A DNA stretch of 64,000 nt from Seminavis robusta. Its lineage: Eukaryota > Bacillariophyta > Bacillariophyceae > Naviculales > Naviculaceae. Within the stretch, counting starts at the first letter, position 1. Each line of letters starts with the position of its first letter. Position numbers and translations under genes: made by a program. This document shows positions 11,008 to 23,228 of the stretch, piece by piece. The stretch lies in NCBI GenBank assembly GCA_903772945.1, contig CAICTM010000188.1, positions 1 to 64,000 on the forward strand. Direction: 5' to 3'. Below the pieces are notes generated by a model, which had not been told where the DNA came from, made no database searches, and saw nothing but the letters and a program-made list of their open reading frames with translations.

Positions 11008-14000
11008 CTACTTTCCACCGAGGTTCACACTCGCCAATGGAGGGCACTGCAGAGGCTGTCCAATGAGACCAACAATACCTGTGCCCGAGCCTCTTTTTGA
11101 AGCCATGGTACTGGTACTATTCCCTGCAGCGCTTGCCGCCAAACGGCTTTGTTGTTGCATGGCGCCGTCAAGCTCAGTGATCCTGGCAGCAAATCCATCC
11201 ACATAGCTCTCCAAGACTTTCCGATCTTCACTGCCAATGCTCGCCTCCATAAGCAACGTTTCGGCCAGCAGCCCAGCCGATCTGTAGCAGGACCTCGCAG
11301 CCTCAAACTGTCCGAGAAGCTGCTTCACAGCTCCTTCCCTTCCGCAGGCCAGAGCATGGTTGTATATCAACTCTTCGACAGGAGTGACGGGATGGACTTC
11401 ACTCTTTGAGGATTGCTGCTGTGCGTCTGTTGTTGGCTGGGCAGAATTCTCGAGTTTTCGAATCTCAATGTTCGCGGCATCTCCGCGATCCAGAACACCC
11501 TTGAATTGGCCACTCAGCCATCCAGCGGTGATGCCGCACTGCTTCTGTAATGCCAAAACTCGGTTCCGTTGGTCTAAGCTCAGATATTGCTGCTGTGACA
11601 TGAACATGGTGAGATCCTTGTCCACGCTCTGTGCCGCAGTCACGGCACCCTTGAGCATTTGCAGGGTCTTTAGGTAGCACGACAAAGCCTCTTTGAAGTG
11701 TGCTTGCACAATTGCTCGAGTAGGTTTGATAATGTGCTTTGTTGCGGAGGTGGTACTGGGGCTCTTTCCAAAGGCGGGAGGATGAGACCTTGCCGGCATT
11801 CCAGAAGCCACAGAGGCTGAAGTACTGTCGTGACTGACGCAGGCAAATGGCATTTCCTCGACTTCATCTTCTTCTTGTTGCTTGCTACCATCATCTCTCA
11901 TCGCCTTGTCTACGGACACCGATCTCGGTCGTCTTGACGTTGTCATGATCTCTGTAGAACTTGAATCGTCCGTGATAGCATCGTTCCCTTCCTCTTCTTC
12001 CACAACTCCTTCCATGGGCGTCGCCGAGAGCATGGATGACCCACTCTCCGTCATCAGGGACAACCGCAGTGCCAGGTATGCCCGTGCATCCCCAAGATGC
12101 GCCACACTCACCGCACGGCGGCCCACATCCTCTGCAGTGGCCAGCAACTTGGTGGCAGCTCCAATATGAGCCTCCCAATGATTCTTGGTTGCTTCGCTAG
12201 TGCTGTTGTTGTTATTGTCGTTGTTGCTTGTGTATCCAATCCGCTTTCCGCGCAGCAAACCCATGAGAGCCCCTCCTGTCCCTGGACTGGTGCTGAGCAT
12301 ACCCTTGGGGACCCGACAATGTAAATGTGCTTCGTTTGGCACCAGGTTCTCGCCCGCAGCTGGAGCCGTCGTTGGAGGGCTCAAAAAGTATCGAGGAGCA
12401 GATGTCGGAGGAGGAGACGGTTCCAGTCTTGTCCGCCGTTGATAGGACGACAGTTGCGTGTCATTGTTATTGCCTGTGGATGATGCCACAATGGCAGTGG
12501 GCGCAGCCGATCCATGTTCCACCATGACAAAGCCACTGTCATCTCCACTCGAGTTCTGCAAGGGTGATCCATCCCCACGACGCATGTGGGCGAGTTCGAC
12601 ATTGGGAGGCTGCTGTTGCCAGCCAATGTGTGTTTGTTGTTGTTGTCTGGCGGGTGTTGTTGTTTGCTGCTGTGCATCCAAGGAGGGAAGATTAGGTAAG
12701 TTGTTTGGCTGGAGCACATATCCCAGTGCACCGGGAGGACTTGGTTCCAATGGTTGTAGCATGGGTCCATTCCGCATAATTGGTTTGAGAGGAGGCGTGG
12801 AGAAGACCGGTGCCGGTCGCGCCGGAGGTTTGAGAGTGGGAGGCGTCGTTTGGAATGGAGGCGTGACTGGCGGTTGCTGCTGAGGAGGTGGTTGTTGCTG
12901 ATGATGCGCCATGGTAGTTTGCACCGTGATGGTACTGTCCATGCCGGCGGAAGTCACCGGAGCGGCGTCTTCCGGGATGGACCCCAGGTTTTTGGATGGG
13001 CGGCGGCAGGTTCCACTATCAGCGTTGGTCACCCCTTCACATCCTAGCGCGACAAAGACATCACACGCTTCAAAAAACTCTTTGAATCCGGCCCGACTGA
13101 GAGGATTTCGGTTGAGTAGTAGCCGCAATAGGTTGACACAAGCTTTGCTGACCCGCACTTCCGGAGGCAGACGGACGGCCTTTCGTTGAATGTTTCGTAG
13201 CAAATCAATATGGTTCTCTCCGTGAAAGGGAGGCCGTCCAGCAATCATTTCAAACAAGACAGTCCCAACACTCCAGAGATCGGCCTTGGCATCATAGCTA
13301 TTATTAAAAAGAAGGAAAAGAAGAAGCAGAACACAGACGTCAGTCAGAACCAGCAGAAGAAATACTTGTATTCATTCATTCCCAAGTCGTGCTATTGTAT
13401 GGTTTGTATTGTATCGTACCGATGATGCTGTAGAATCTCTGGCGCCATATAGAGCGGACTGCCACAGAGCGTCTCTGCCAGTGATGTGGTTTTGAGATGC
13501 CGTGCAAAGCCAAAGTCCGCAATCTTGAGAATGAATCGCTCCGAGGGAAAATTGGTCTGTCGTCGAATGGCCTCCATTTCTTCGGTTCGTTCTGGGTCAT
13601 GCATTTCATCCAGAGGCAGCGCTCCCATGAGCAACAAGTTCTGCGGCTTGATGTCCCGATGTACCAGTTCTTGATGCCACAAGAAGCGTAACCCCGCCGC
13701 CATGTCTCTCATGAGTCGTCGTGTGAGTCGTTCGGTCAAACGTCCCGTTCGTCGATTGCGAATCAACTGTTGTAGATCTCCGCCTCCACAATACTCTAGT
13801 AGCAAGTAGAAATGGTGTTCTGTCTTTTGGACATCTTGCAAACAGACAATGTTCTGATGTCGATATGTCTGGAGAATGGAGATTTCGATTTCCAGGTTTT
13901 GAAGTACCTTCTTGGTGAGCTTCTCACTGGTACGAGTAATCGCCTTGATGGCGACCGTGTCCGCACCCGCAGTGCTTTGGTGGACCTTGATTCCCTTGTA

Positions 14001-14129
14001 GACTGTGGCAAACGAGCCAGAACCCAGGCGTTCATGAAGGGCATACCCCGCCACGACCTTGATTTGTCGTTGTTGTTGTGATGAGGCTATAGAAGAAGAG
14101 GCAGTTCTCATGGCGAATTGGTCCGTCAT
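11008..14129 (-). CDS. ATG1: ATG1/ULK-type autophagy-initiating protein kinase
   Basis: Exons 13420-14129 and 11008-13297 with a 122-bp intron give 999 residues from a true ATG. The kinase domain is N-terminal: LGSGSFATVYKG loop (35-46), VAIK Lys62, VHRDIKPQNLLL with Asp159, IADFGFARHL with Asp205, and GSPLYMAPEIL. The splice restores [28 protein letters not shown], which is very close to ATG1/ULK kinases. A long Gln/Pro/Ser-rich linker follows. The C-terminus (EELIYNHALACGREGAVKQLLGQFEAARSCYRSA region) is helical with repeat-like spacing, as in the tandem MIT domain by which ATG1 binds ATG13. The role would be the start of autophagosome formation under nutrient stress. The kinase family is clear; the MIT assignment is by pattern. 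A 30-residue insert with DEMHDPERTEE sits between the catalytic loop and DFG. Confidence 0.87.
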
Positions 14130-14509
14130 CTTCTCTCTGAGTTTTTCTTTTTGTAATAATATATGGCTTGATAGCTAGCTGTTCGTGTGATCTAGCTAGT
14201 AGTTACTCATTCAACAGAGCACAATACACAACTAATGGAAATGGAACCGAACAATGGTACTGAATAGAACAGAACAAATGGCAAGCCACAACAAGTATGT
14301 TGAGAGTTCCTAATTTCTGTCGTCTTTGGTGTCATCAGAGCAGCAGAAGAAGGTCTGGAAGAACAAATGTCGAAGTGGCTCTCGCTACGGTATTGAATCG
14401 CCAACCACGGAGTTGGCTGGGTTAGAATTTTGTTGTGGTGGTCCCTTTTTTTTGGTCCTTTTTGGAGGGTTAGGGTTAGCCGGTATGGTTAAAAACTTGG
14501 GATATTTAG
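14130..14509. other. Intergenic region before the satellite, with a telomere-like motif
   Basis: No gene is seen. GGGTTAGGGTTAG at about 14467-14479 is two telomere-type units inside ordinary sequence. Confidence 0.5.
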
Positions 14510-14783
14510 AGTATACCATTACGCGGTACCGGCCAGATGTAACCAAACTCCACTCCTCAATATAAAGGGGGTTTAGGTAGATTAGACCATTACGTGGTAC
14601 CGGCCAGATGTAACCGGCCATATGTAACCAAACTCCACTCCTCAATATAAACGGTGGTTTAGGAAGATTAGACCATTACGCGGTACCGGCCAGATGTAAC
14701 CAAACTCCACTGCTCAATATCTAAAAAATGGTTTTAGGTAGATTAGACCATTACACGGTACCGGCCAGATGTAACCAAACTCT

Positions 14784-14999
14784 TGTTGGACGGTCAAGAT
14801 TTATCCGGTCTAGAAATTTAGCGTTAGTGTACCCGGATAAGCAGAAAGACCGCATCCTCGCAAGAATTTAAGGGAATCTGACATTCCAAAATCCAGATTC
14901 AACCTGCCCCAAGCTGGAAGATCACTTTTTCTTTCCAGCTCGCCCGAATCAGCTAGATAACCCTGATAACAATAGTAGCTACAGTGTTTTAACCCAACA
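14784..14999. repeat. Left LTR of the TRIM-like element
   Basis: 216 bp, TG...CA ends, preceded by the target duplication ACTCT. Confidence 0.9.
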
Positions 15000-16246
15000 C
15001 TGGAAAGAAAAAGCTTTCTCTTTTGTATCATCCCATGGGATTGTAAGATAAGTTTTTATTGTATTGCTGAGAAAGGAGAAAGAGAGAGCCTACTGCGCAG
15101 TGCCACCCTTGAGGTGTGCAGCTAGCCTCAGTGAAAGGCCAACAACAACAGCAGGCTGTCAGAGCAGATTCACCCTGTTTACATCGAGTTTCCCCAAGGA
15201 CAGGTATTGTAATAGTGCAAAAGAACTGAGAGATATGCAGTCTGAAAAGAACTGAGAAAACTCCACTCAAGTATTGAGTAGAGGTGTGCTGTAGCCTCAC
15301 GATAAAGGCAAAGCAACAGAGCTGACAGTCAAGTTTCAACACCAAGAAATCGCGCGCTCTCAGGCCTATAAGCACCACGAAGAAGCACAACTCGACAGGA
15401 CGACCGATTCCGACCAAACCAAGCATATCGGCAACGAGATGCCAACTAGCCGGTTCATGTTGATGCTTGAAGCAAGCTCAACGGAGCTATAGTCGTGGAG
15501 TAACGATCGTGCGAGTGATTCAGGTACCCATTTCGTGAGCAAAAGCCCATTAACGCGAAGCCGCTGATCACGTGCTACAACATCCAAACAAGCAAGCATC
15601 GAATCCAGATGTAACCATCCAGATCGATATCATCCAATGCAAGCCTACCGCAGATACAGCAACTTCAAGTCCTACAAGTACAATCCAGACAAGAACCAAT
15701 CCTACAACAGCTATCTCCCAACCTCGAGAACAGCCAACGATAAGTACCGCTACCATTGGCAGCCACAGGAACCAAGATCAAGATCCACCAGTATCAAGAT
15801 CGATTCATTTCCAACCATCCATCATCAACCACCATGACCATGTCCAACCAAGGACTACTAGTAGAGTACATCCATTCGGAGTCTCCACATCCAATCTTCC
15901 AATCGAAAGTTTACTACCTTCCAACACTTTACTTCCTTTCTTCCATAGGACCTTCAGTCCTTACATCAAGTGTCAAACACAGTCCGAACCATCGACAGTT
16001 CCAACTACAAACACATCAAGTAACGGCATCAACCGCCGCAATCCTTCAGCAATGGACCGTCACATCAGACAACCACGTGCCATTTTCGAACGACATCATC
16101 GATACCAACATCGTTGACAGTCTCGTTCCCATCTCATTGCAATGCTTCTCACCAATCAGTGAGAATGCCAATGGAACCTTTACAATATTCGTTTAGCTTA
16201 GCAATAATCGTACCCGTGGTATCCATTAGGGATCCACGCAGGAGTG

Positions 16247-16465
16247 TGTTGGACGGTCAAGATTTATCCGGTCTAGAAATTTAGCGTTAGCGTACCCGGA
16301 TAAGCAGAAAGACCGCATCCTCGCAAGAATTTAAGGGAATCTGGCATTCCAAAATCCAGATTCAACCTGCCCAAAGCTGGAAGATCACTTTTCTTTCCAG
16401 CTCGCCCAAATCAGCTAGATAACCCTGATAAGAATAGTAGCTACAGTGTTTTTTAAAACCCAACA
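16247..16465. repeat. Right LTR of the TRIM-like element
   Basis: 219 bp, TG...CA ends, followed by the target duplication ACTCT. Confidence 0.9.
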
Positions 16466-16801
16466 ACTCTACTCCTCAATATAAAGGGGGTTTAGGTAGA
16501 TTAGACCATTACGCGGTACCGTCCAGATGTAACCAAACTCCACTCCTCAATATAAACGGGGTTTAGGTAGATTAGACCACTTCGCGGTACCGGCCAAATG
16601 TAAACAACTTCCACTCCTCAATATAGAGGGGGTTTAGGTAGAATAGACCAATACGCGGTACCGGCCAGATGTAACCAAACTCCACTCCTCATCAATATAA
16701 AGGGGGTTTAGGTAGATTAGACCACTACGGACGGCCAGATGTACCGGCCAATGTACCAAACTCCACTCCTCAATAATAATATAAAAGGGGGTTTAGAGTA
16801 A

Positions 16802-17222
16802 TGCACTACGCTAAAAGCTAGTGTAAGATCTTTCGAGTGTTTTGAGTTTGAGAGAAATGAAAGTTATGAGAGGATTAGAAAGCTATGAAAACTAATCAAC
16901 GAGAGAGATCCACAATCAAAGGATCGTAGATCTGAACTCCCGCGGGAGACTGTAAAGTGTGATAGAGTAGGTTGCGGTAGCAATCCTACTCACTCCACGA
17001 TCCAAAACGGAACGCGTGGAAGATTCGTCTAGCATTTATCTAGTAGCGTGGAATCTCTCCCAGCCAGCTAAATATCTAGCGAGATGTTTCACTCATCGAC
17101 CTAGTATGACTAGCGGTCATGAGAACCCTGTCTCAATGACTATTCACGAAGACTCAGTCATGAGTCGAACTCAACCCTATCTAGGATCAGTCGGAATAAG
17201 GCTAAGAGCGCGTGTATTGGCA
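16802..17222 (-). repeat. 3' LTR (left copy) of the gypsy element
   Basis: 421 bp, nearly identical to the right copy, with small indels. Confidence 0.9.
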
Positions 17223-17639
17223 TTCGCCCCTGACAAGGGTCACAGAAGGCACGACATCAGTCGGACAAGAGAACATATGAATTAAAGTGCGGGGCACTCT
17301 CCGGAGATTGGATGTAGACATGTGCTCGCACAGATTGGCAATCCTACAAGGGGATCAGGCCTTGTATGGGTGTAAATACCTTATGTTCCAAGTCTGGTAG
17401 ACTGTGCCGCCATTGGCGGTAGCATGTCGGAGCCGTACAGTGCCATTTATTGAATCGGTCTATGTGGTAAGGACCTTTGTACTTTGGCTGACCGTACTTG
17501 CGGTGCTGATACTGATGATCTCAACAGTATCGTTGACATTGTGTTGATGAGGGACAAGTGTCGTGTTCTCCTTATCGTTTTTTTTCTGGATAAGTCGTTG
17601 GCGACGTTCCTTGATGTATTTCCAGTTTGCTTCTAAACG

Positions 17640-20600
17640 GATGTTGTGAATCTTGTCAGATTGACGCGCGTGAACTTGCGACGAAGTCCATGTTCATCCC
17701 GGAGAGTCTTCTGACCTCTGTGCGGAACTCACGTCCTCTGTCCATGATAACACTCAGCCGGTCATGGATACTGGGTAACCCTACGTCGTTTTAGAACGAT
17801 GGTTACTTCGTCTGCTGTCTTGGGCAGACTCTTGGTAATCCCGAACCATTCGGTTACGGGATCATCATTGTCAGCAATGAATTGTACATGTGATCGTCTG
17901 ATTCATGTATCGGGCTGGTAGTTCATTGGTCCAATGAATCTACGAAGTTCCTTCCTTTCGTAGGAAGGAGCGATATCTGGATGCATCTATTGTCCTTTAG
18001 TTAAGGGTTGGATTCCTTCTCGAGTAATCCAATGGTCTAGGATTACTCAACGTTCCTCCTTTCGAGGAAGGCCCTGGTAGTGTTGATTTTAAATCCGACT
18101 TCTATTCTTGGAAGTCTTTGGAAAAATTCATCTAACTATTCCAACGTGATTAGCTAGATCGTCGTCAGTTAGGATGAGTTGATCATCAATGTATGCACGG
18201 ACATTTTCTAAGTTATGCATGCGTGTTTTCATCTTCCTTTGGAAGATGTCGGGGCTTTTAATAGGCCCATTGGCAATCGCTGGTATGGATTTCTCTGGAT
18301 TCGTCATCGTAGTCTCGTGCATCCTTGGGATCGGACACGGTTTTAGCTTAATCTTTTTGTTCATTTCCCGGAAGTCGGAGATGAACCGTAGATCCATCCT
18401 TCTTGGGAATGATAAATGTTTGTGCCGTCCACTCGGAACAGTTTATCTTTTTAAGTACTCCTGCCTTGCAGAGACATTCAACCTCTTCTTGATAGAGTGT
18501 TGGTATGGACACGTGGAGTAGGGTGAGCCCTAGTATAATAGGATTTAGCGTCGGGACGAAGTTCTACTCGTAGTCGTCCATTTGCAACTCTCCCAAAGTA
18601 CCATCGACTGGGTTGGAGCACTTGGTCGAGAAGGCATGAGGCAGTTCTTGCTCTTCTTATTTAACTGGTTTCGACTCTGGCACATCTGCCTTAAAAGTCA
18701 GTCTGTTCGTATGTTGCATCAAGAATCTTCTTGAGACTATCTGCACTGTCGCTGACAGCTGCAGGATCAGGAATGGAGAATTTCTCTTCTCTATCGGTAT
18801 CGCCATCTTTCTCAGGGGAAAATATGCTGTTCCACTCCATTGACATGGTAGTGAAATCAAACTTGATTCTTAGGTCGGAGAGAGTGTCTTGACCTATGAT
18901 CATGTCATGCGCCCCAAGTTCTTGGTGACGTGTAATTCCCATTCGATAATTCTATTAATCGTGGAACTCAGGAATCATAAGTGTGCCCTTACACTTCGTG
19001 CAGGGTTTAATTCCTTCAGAAGCAGTCCGTAGTGTTTGGACGCCCCCATGATATCTTCATGAGTAAATCTTAGCATGAGTTTGAGAATTAAGGTTCCGGA
19101 TGCTCCTGTTCCAGTAAGCAACAGAGTGTAACTGGGTTTTTGTTTCCCTTTCTCGTCTGTTAAATCTAACATAGACGATAGTTTTGAGGGTCTTTTGTCT
19201 TGCGACGTTGATCGAGTTGTGTTGGCCATGGACGAAGTTAACGATGCTGAACAGATCGTCAGAGTCTAGTTGAGCAGTTGCTAGGCAATTATCTAATTTG
19301 CCGTAGACTTCATTAGTTGCAAACAAATCTTGTTTACTGTTTAGTGAGATATCTTCATCAACTTAGGTATGAAAATCCGAAACATGGTTCCGTTGAATCA
19401 TCATCCTGGCCTAATCCTCAGACGGAGATCTCTCCACCGAATGATTGAAGTCGAATTCGGCAAGCGCCTTGTCAACGGCAGCCATTTTCTTGTCCATCAT
19501 GTTGATGGATCCAACAGAGGAGTTGTCCTTGTTGTCGGAGTCGTCTGACTTGCGCTTGGCAACATGGTTGCATTCGCTTTTCTTCTTGCGATAGCCTTGA
19601 CCGCAGCGTTGGAGACTTTCTTCATAAGACAGAGAGTTCCTTCTTGGTGTAGGTTTGGCGTCGTTGGACTTGCGTTTCCAAGTCTTGTTCTTGTTGTACG
19701 CTGGCTTGCTATTGTTGTCAGACGAGGACTGAGACTGGCTTTGAGCTTCTTCAGAGTCATGCAGTCAGCAGTGTTGTGAGTGCTGGACTCGTGGTAGTCG
19801 CACCACTTTTCTTTCGTTCTTGGAAGATGGTCGTTGTTGCGAGTAGACTTGTATTCTTGCTTTGTTTCTTCTTCGAAGGAGCTGCTTGGCATCACCGCCC
19901 TTGTCAAGTCTTCGAGGATTCCTTGCGTTCGCAGAACCCAATGGTTGCTCCAATAGGAGCTGAGAAAGGATCGAAGTTGTGTTCGTCCATCTTCTTCATC
20001 CACGAGCGTGGAATTCCATGACAAACAATGTCAATGACTTCGTCATGGTTCAATGTTGGTTGGGTCCAAAAGGTGGTAGACGAGGAAGTTCATCGGCTTC
20101 ATCCGACTGAGGTTGTTGACATAAGCCCGAGTAGTCATATCAGCAGGCTTACGCATCTTGCGGCGCATGAAGCGTTTCTGCTTTTCAAGAGCCTTGTAGG
20201 GACAGACCGCTTCGACACAGGCATTTATGCCAAAGTAATGTCAGTGTCGTCCAAAGCAGGCGAGCTGCTCCGTTCCAGGAGCCTGGAAACGCGCTTGGAA
20301 AGCGGCTTCGTCTTCACCGCCACGTACGTCGCGTGGAGGAATCGCGTTGACTGCAATCTGCGCAAGGCATTCAACGTATTTCACGTGGCTGCACAGCTAG
20401 ATTCGTAACTGCTCTTGGCAGAGCTAGAAGTCATCTCCTTGAGGAGGTATGTTTGTCTTCAGGCGTAGCAATGGCGAGCCCGACGAAGACCTTCTCCATA
20501 CGTCCAGCCCATTGATGGTTTGACGTGGAGCTCAGATCCATTGATGATTTGACCTTGAAGGTGTACTTGGCGCTGTTAGCATCTGCTGGAACAGTGCGAA

Positions 20601-20772
20601 GTTTGTAGGTGGTAGCGCGAGAATCGTCGATTTCGCATTCATCGTCGAGGTCGATGAGAGGAAGGATTGGTTTGTCGCGCAGCTTAGACTCGAAGCTGGT
20701 GTACGCGTCTTGGCAATCTTCATGGTGAGGAATAGGTTGAGGGTAGCTGAAAGCTATTGAGTTTGTTAACAA
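17640..20772 (-). pseudogene. Broken gag-pol of the Ty3/gypsy element
   Basis: The reading frame is cut into many short pieces. Gag: an acidic N-terminal part ends at 20431, and a zinc-knuckle-like segment WCDYHESSTHNTADC lies near 19780. Protease: the active site reads TGTGASGT in place of the usual DTGAS-type triad (near 19100). Spacer/RT start: a DMIIGQDTLSDLRIKFDF-like block near 18890, as found upstream of gypsy RT. RT: LRFISDFREMNKKIK near 18390, IKSPDIFQRKM, and the catalytic motif VRAYIDDQLILTDDD near 18170. Integrase: VIMDRGREFRTEVRRLSGMN near 17660-17750. Stops and frameshifts throughout show that it cannot make functional protein. Confidence 0.85.
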
Positions 20773-20774
20773 AA

Positions 20775-21195
20775 TGCACTACGCTAAAAGCTAGTGTAAA
20801 GATCTTTCGAGTGTTTTGAGTTTGAGAGAATGAAAGTTATGAGAGGATTAGAAAGCTATGAAAACTAATCAACGAGAGAGATCCACAATCAAAGGATCGT
20901 AGATCTGAACTCCCGCGGGAGACTGTAAAGTGTGATAGAGTAGGTTGCGGTAGCAATCCTACTCACTCCACGATCCAAAAACGGAACGCGTGGAAGATTC
21001 GTCTAGCATTTATCTAGTAGCGTGGAATCTCTCCACGCCAGCTAAATAATCTAGCACGATGTTTCACCATCGACCTAGTATGACTAGCGGTCATGAGAAC
21101 CTGTCTCAATGAATATTCACGAAAACTCAGTCATGAGTCGAACTCAACCCTATCTAGGATCGAGTCGCGAATAAGGCTAAGAGCCGTGTATTGCA
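20775..21195 (-). repeat. 5' LTR (right copy) of the gypsy element
   Basis: 421 bp. The gag-like frame begins directly inside it on the minus strand. Confidence 0.9.
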
Positions 21196-21212
21196 AGATT
21201 ATACCATTACGC

Positions 21213-21703
21213 AGCAGCTATCTAAAGCACGTATACATTCTGGGAGCCCATAGCAGTAAGTATTAGTTATTTGCCAATCAAGTTACGACCCTTTTTGCTA
21301 TTTCTATTTCCGTGGTTGGCGCCACCGGAGGCATCTTGTTCAATCGATTCATTCGAATCGAATCGTGCACTACGCAACTGACGGACGAATGAGTCCAGTC
21401 ACTAAATGGACGTCAAGCGAAGAGGAAGAACCACCTCAGCGAGAAAGATAGATGACGAACACTTTCCCGGGCGAACCGTAACCGCCCGCCATGCACCCAA
21501 GCCACCACGGATGCTCACTTTTTCTCTCTTTGTTCTTGTTGCCGCCGATCCTTCTTACTTTCTTCGTCGGATTGCTCAATCAATTGCTGCCCGAGAGTAC
21601 CAGTTAGTTTTGCTTTTATTAAAGTTAATTTTGCCTTTATAAAAACAAACCATCTCGACAGTATCAAGCAAGCTACCCTAGCATTTGAAAAGAATTGGAT
21701 ACC
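21213..21703. other. Upstream region of the desaturase
   Basis: No gene is seen. It is the presumed promoter and 5' leader of the delta-5-type desaturase. Confidence 0.5.
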
Positions 21704-23228
21704 ATGGCTCCCGATGCCGACAAGCTGCGAAAGAGGACACCAGTGACCGTGCACGACAACGACGAGGATGCCGCCACCAAAGAACGCACCTCGAATCTCA
21801 AGTCTCTCCAAGCCAACGAGGTGGTCATTGATGGTGTCATTTACGATATTCACTCGTTTGATCATCCCGGTGGTGATTCCATTAATGTCTTTGGAGGCAA
21901 TGATGTCACGGTGCCCTACAAAATGATCCATCCCTACCATACCGACAAGCATTTGGAAAAGATGAAGCGTGTGGGCGTGGTGCCGGGTTATGTCTCGGAG
22001 TAAGTACCGTAATGGAAGGCAATTGTATGGATGGATGGATGTGTAATGCATGATACCCCATTATCCATTGTCTCATTATTGCCATGATTCGATTCAATCT
22101 TCTAACTCTACATGTACTATTGCTCACTGTTGTATCAGGTACAAGTTCGATACCGAGTTTGAGAGAGAAATCAAAAAGGAAGTCTTCCAGATTGTCCGAC
22201 GAGGAAAGGAGTTTGGAACACCTGGATACTTCTTCCGGGCGTTTTTCTACATTGCCTTGGCCTTGTACCTACAGTATCAGTGGATGCAACAAACCAGCTA
22301 CACGCTTGCCATTATCTACGGAGTCTCCATGGCATGCATCGGATTGAATGTGCAGCACGATGCCAACCACGGAGCCGCCTCTCGAAACGTATGGGTTAAC
22401 AACCTACTTGGATTCGGTGCCGATTTCATTGGAGGATGCAAGTGGCTATGGATGGAAAAACACTGGACCCATCATGCTTACACCAATCACCACGAAAAGG
22501 ATCCCGATGGATTGGCCGCCGAACCCATGCTCTTATTCAACGATTATCCACTTGGTAGTCCCAAACGAAGTGCCATGCATGCCTACCAGGCATTCTACTT
22601 TGTCGTTGTCTTGGCAGGATATTGGCATTCGTCCGTCTTTGACATTCCCCAAATATGGACGCTCCAGGATGGCGGTGCCACCGGTGCCGGAATGAAGCTC
22701 GACAACAATCCCTGGATCCGCAGCAGGACGTACTATGCCTTGGCATTGCGGGCACTCTACTATGCCTGCAACATCATCATTCCACTCTACAATGACTTTT
22801 CCTGGAGCACCGTCGCACACATTAACGTCATGGGCATTGCCGGAAGTCTCGCATTGGGATTGCTCTTTACCCTCTCGCACAATTTTGAAAATGCCGACCG
22901 CGATCCCACCGCCGATGTCCGCAACAAGGGAGAACCCGTCTGCTGGTTCAAGGCCCAAGTCGAGACATCCAGTACGTACGGTGGTATGATTGCCGGATGG
23001 CTCACCGGTGGACTCAACTTTCAAATCGAGCATCATCTCTTTCCCCGCATGAGTTCTGCGTGGTACCCCTACATTGCTCCTACGGTGCGAAAGATTTGCA
23101 AAAAACATGGCGTCCAGTATGTGTATTACCCGTGGGTGTGGCAGAACATGTACTCGACACTCAAATACACTCATGAAGTGGGAAACGCCTCGCACTGGAA
23201 GCAAAACCCGTTCAAGGGTGAACAGTAA
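21704..23228 (+). CDS. Cytochrome b5-fused front-end fatty acid desaturase, delta-5 type
   Basis: Exons 21704-21999 and 22139-23228, with a 139-bp GT-AG intron, give 461 residues. The start context is ACCATGG. The N-terminal cytochrome b5 domain carries the haem motif HPGG (54-57). The desaturase has the three His boxes HDANH (172-176), HWTHH (207-211) and QIEHH (394-398). Gln in place of the first His of box three marks front-end desaturases. The start MAPDADKLRKR, the NDVTVPYKMIHPYHTDKHLEKMKRVG block and the C-terminus follow the Phaeodactylum delta-5 desaturase closely. The likely reaction is conversion of eicosatetraenoic (20:4n-3) or dihomo-gamma-linolenic acid to EPA or arachidonic acid in the ER membrane, with electrons from the fused b5. 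Four hydrophobic helices are visible. Regiospecificity is inferred from similarity. Confidence 0.94.

Larger units (their letters stand above)
14784..16465. mobile_element. TRIM-like LTR retroelement, complete ends
   Basis: Two direct repeats of about 216-219 bp that start TGTTGG and end CCAACA enclose 1247 bp. The element is flanked on both sides by ACTCT (14779-14783 and 16466-16470), a perfect 5-bp target duplication. The inside has no reverse transcriptase, integrase or gag motif; two open frames there (around 15572-16196) are Thr/Ser/Pro-rich and match nothing I know. The size and structure fit a terminal-repeat retrotransposon in miniature, mobilised in trans. The LTRs differ by about five or six substitutions plus two short indels, so the insertion is fairly recent. 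Confidence 0.88.
14510..16801. repeat. ~72-bp satellite array, split by a TRIM-like element
   Basis: The unit contains CCATTACGCGGTACCGGCC, AACCAAACTCCACTCCTCAA and GGGGGTTTAGGTAGATTAG. The anchor CCATTACG-type motif recurs at 14516, 14587, 14673 and 14748, and after the inserted element at 16506, 16578, 16648 and about 16722. The spacing is 70-75 bp, except for one 86-bp unit with an internal duplication. A last piece (ATACCATTACGC) lies at 21201-21212 beyond the gypsy element, so the original array was interrupted twice. Confidence 0.9.
16802..21195 (-). mobile_element. Degenerate Ty3/gypsy LTR retrotransposon
   Basis: Two 421-bp direct repeats that begin TGCACTACGCTAAAAG and end in TATTG(G)CA enclose about 3.55 kb. 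The coding sense is minus, so the 5' LTR is the right copy. From right to left there are gag, protease, reverse transcriptase and integrase remnants. The gag/protease/RT/integrase order fits the gypsy type. The 5-bp flanks (AGTAA and AGATT) do not match, so no intact target duplication is seen. The element sits in the same satellite as the TRIM-like element. Confidence 0.87.

Noticed and set aside
15572-16196. Two overlapping plus-strand frames inside the TRIM-like element
   Set aside because: Thr/Ser/Pro-rich text in overlapping frames, no gag or pol motif; more likely non-coding.
16797-21200. Target duplication for the gypsy element
   Set aside because: Flanks AGTAA and AGATT differ at several positions; not counted as a duplication.
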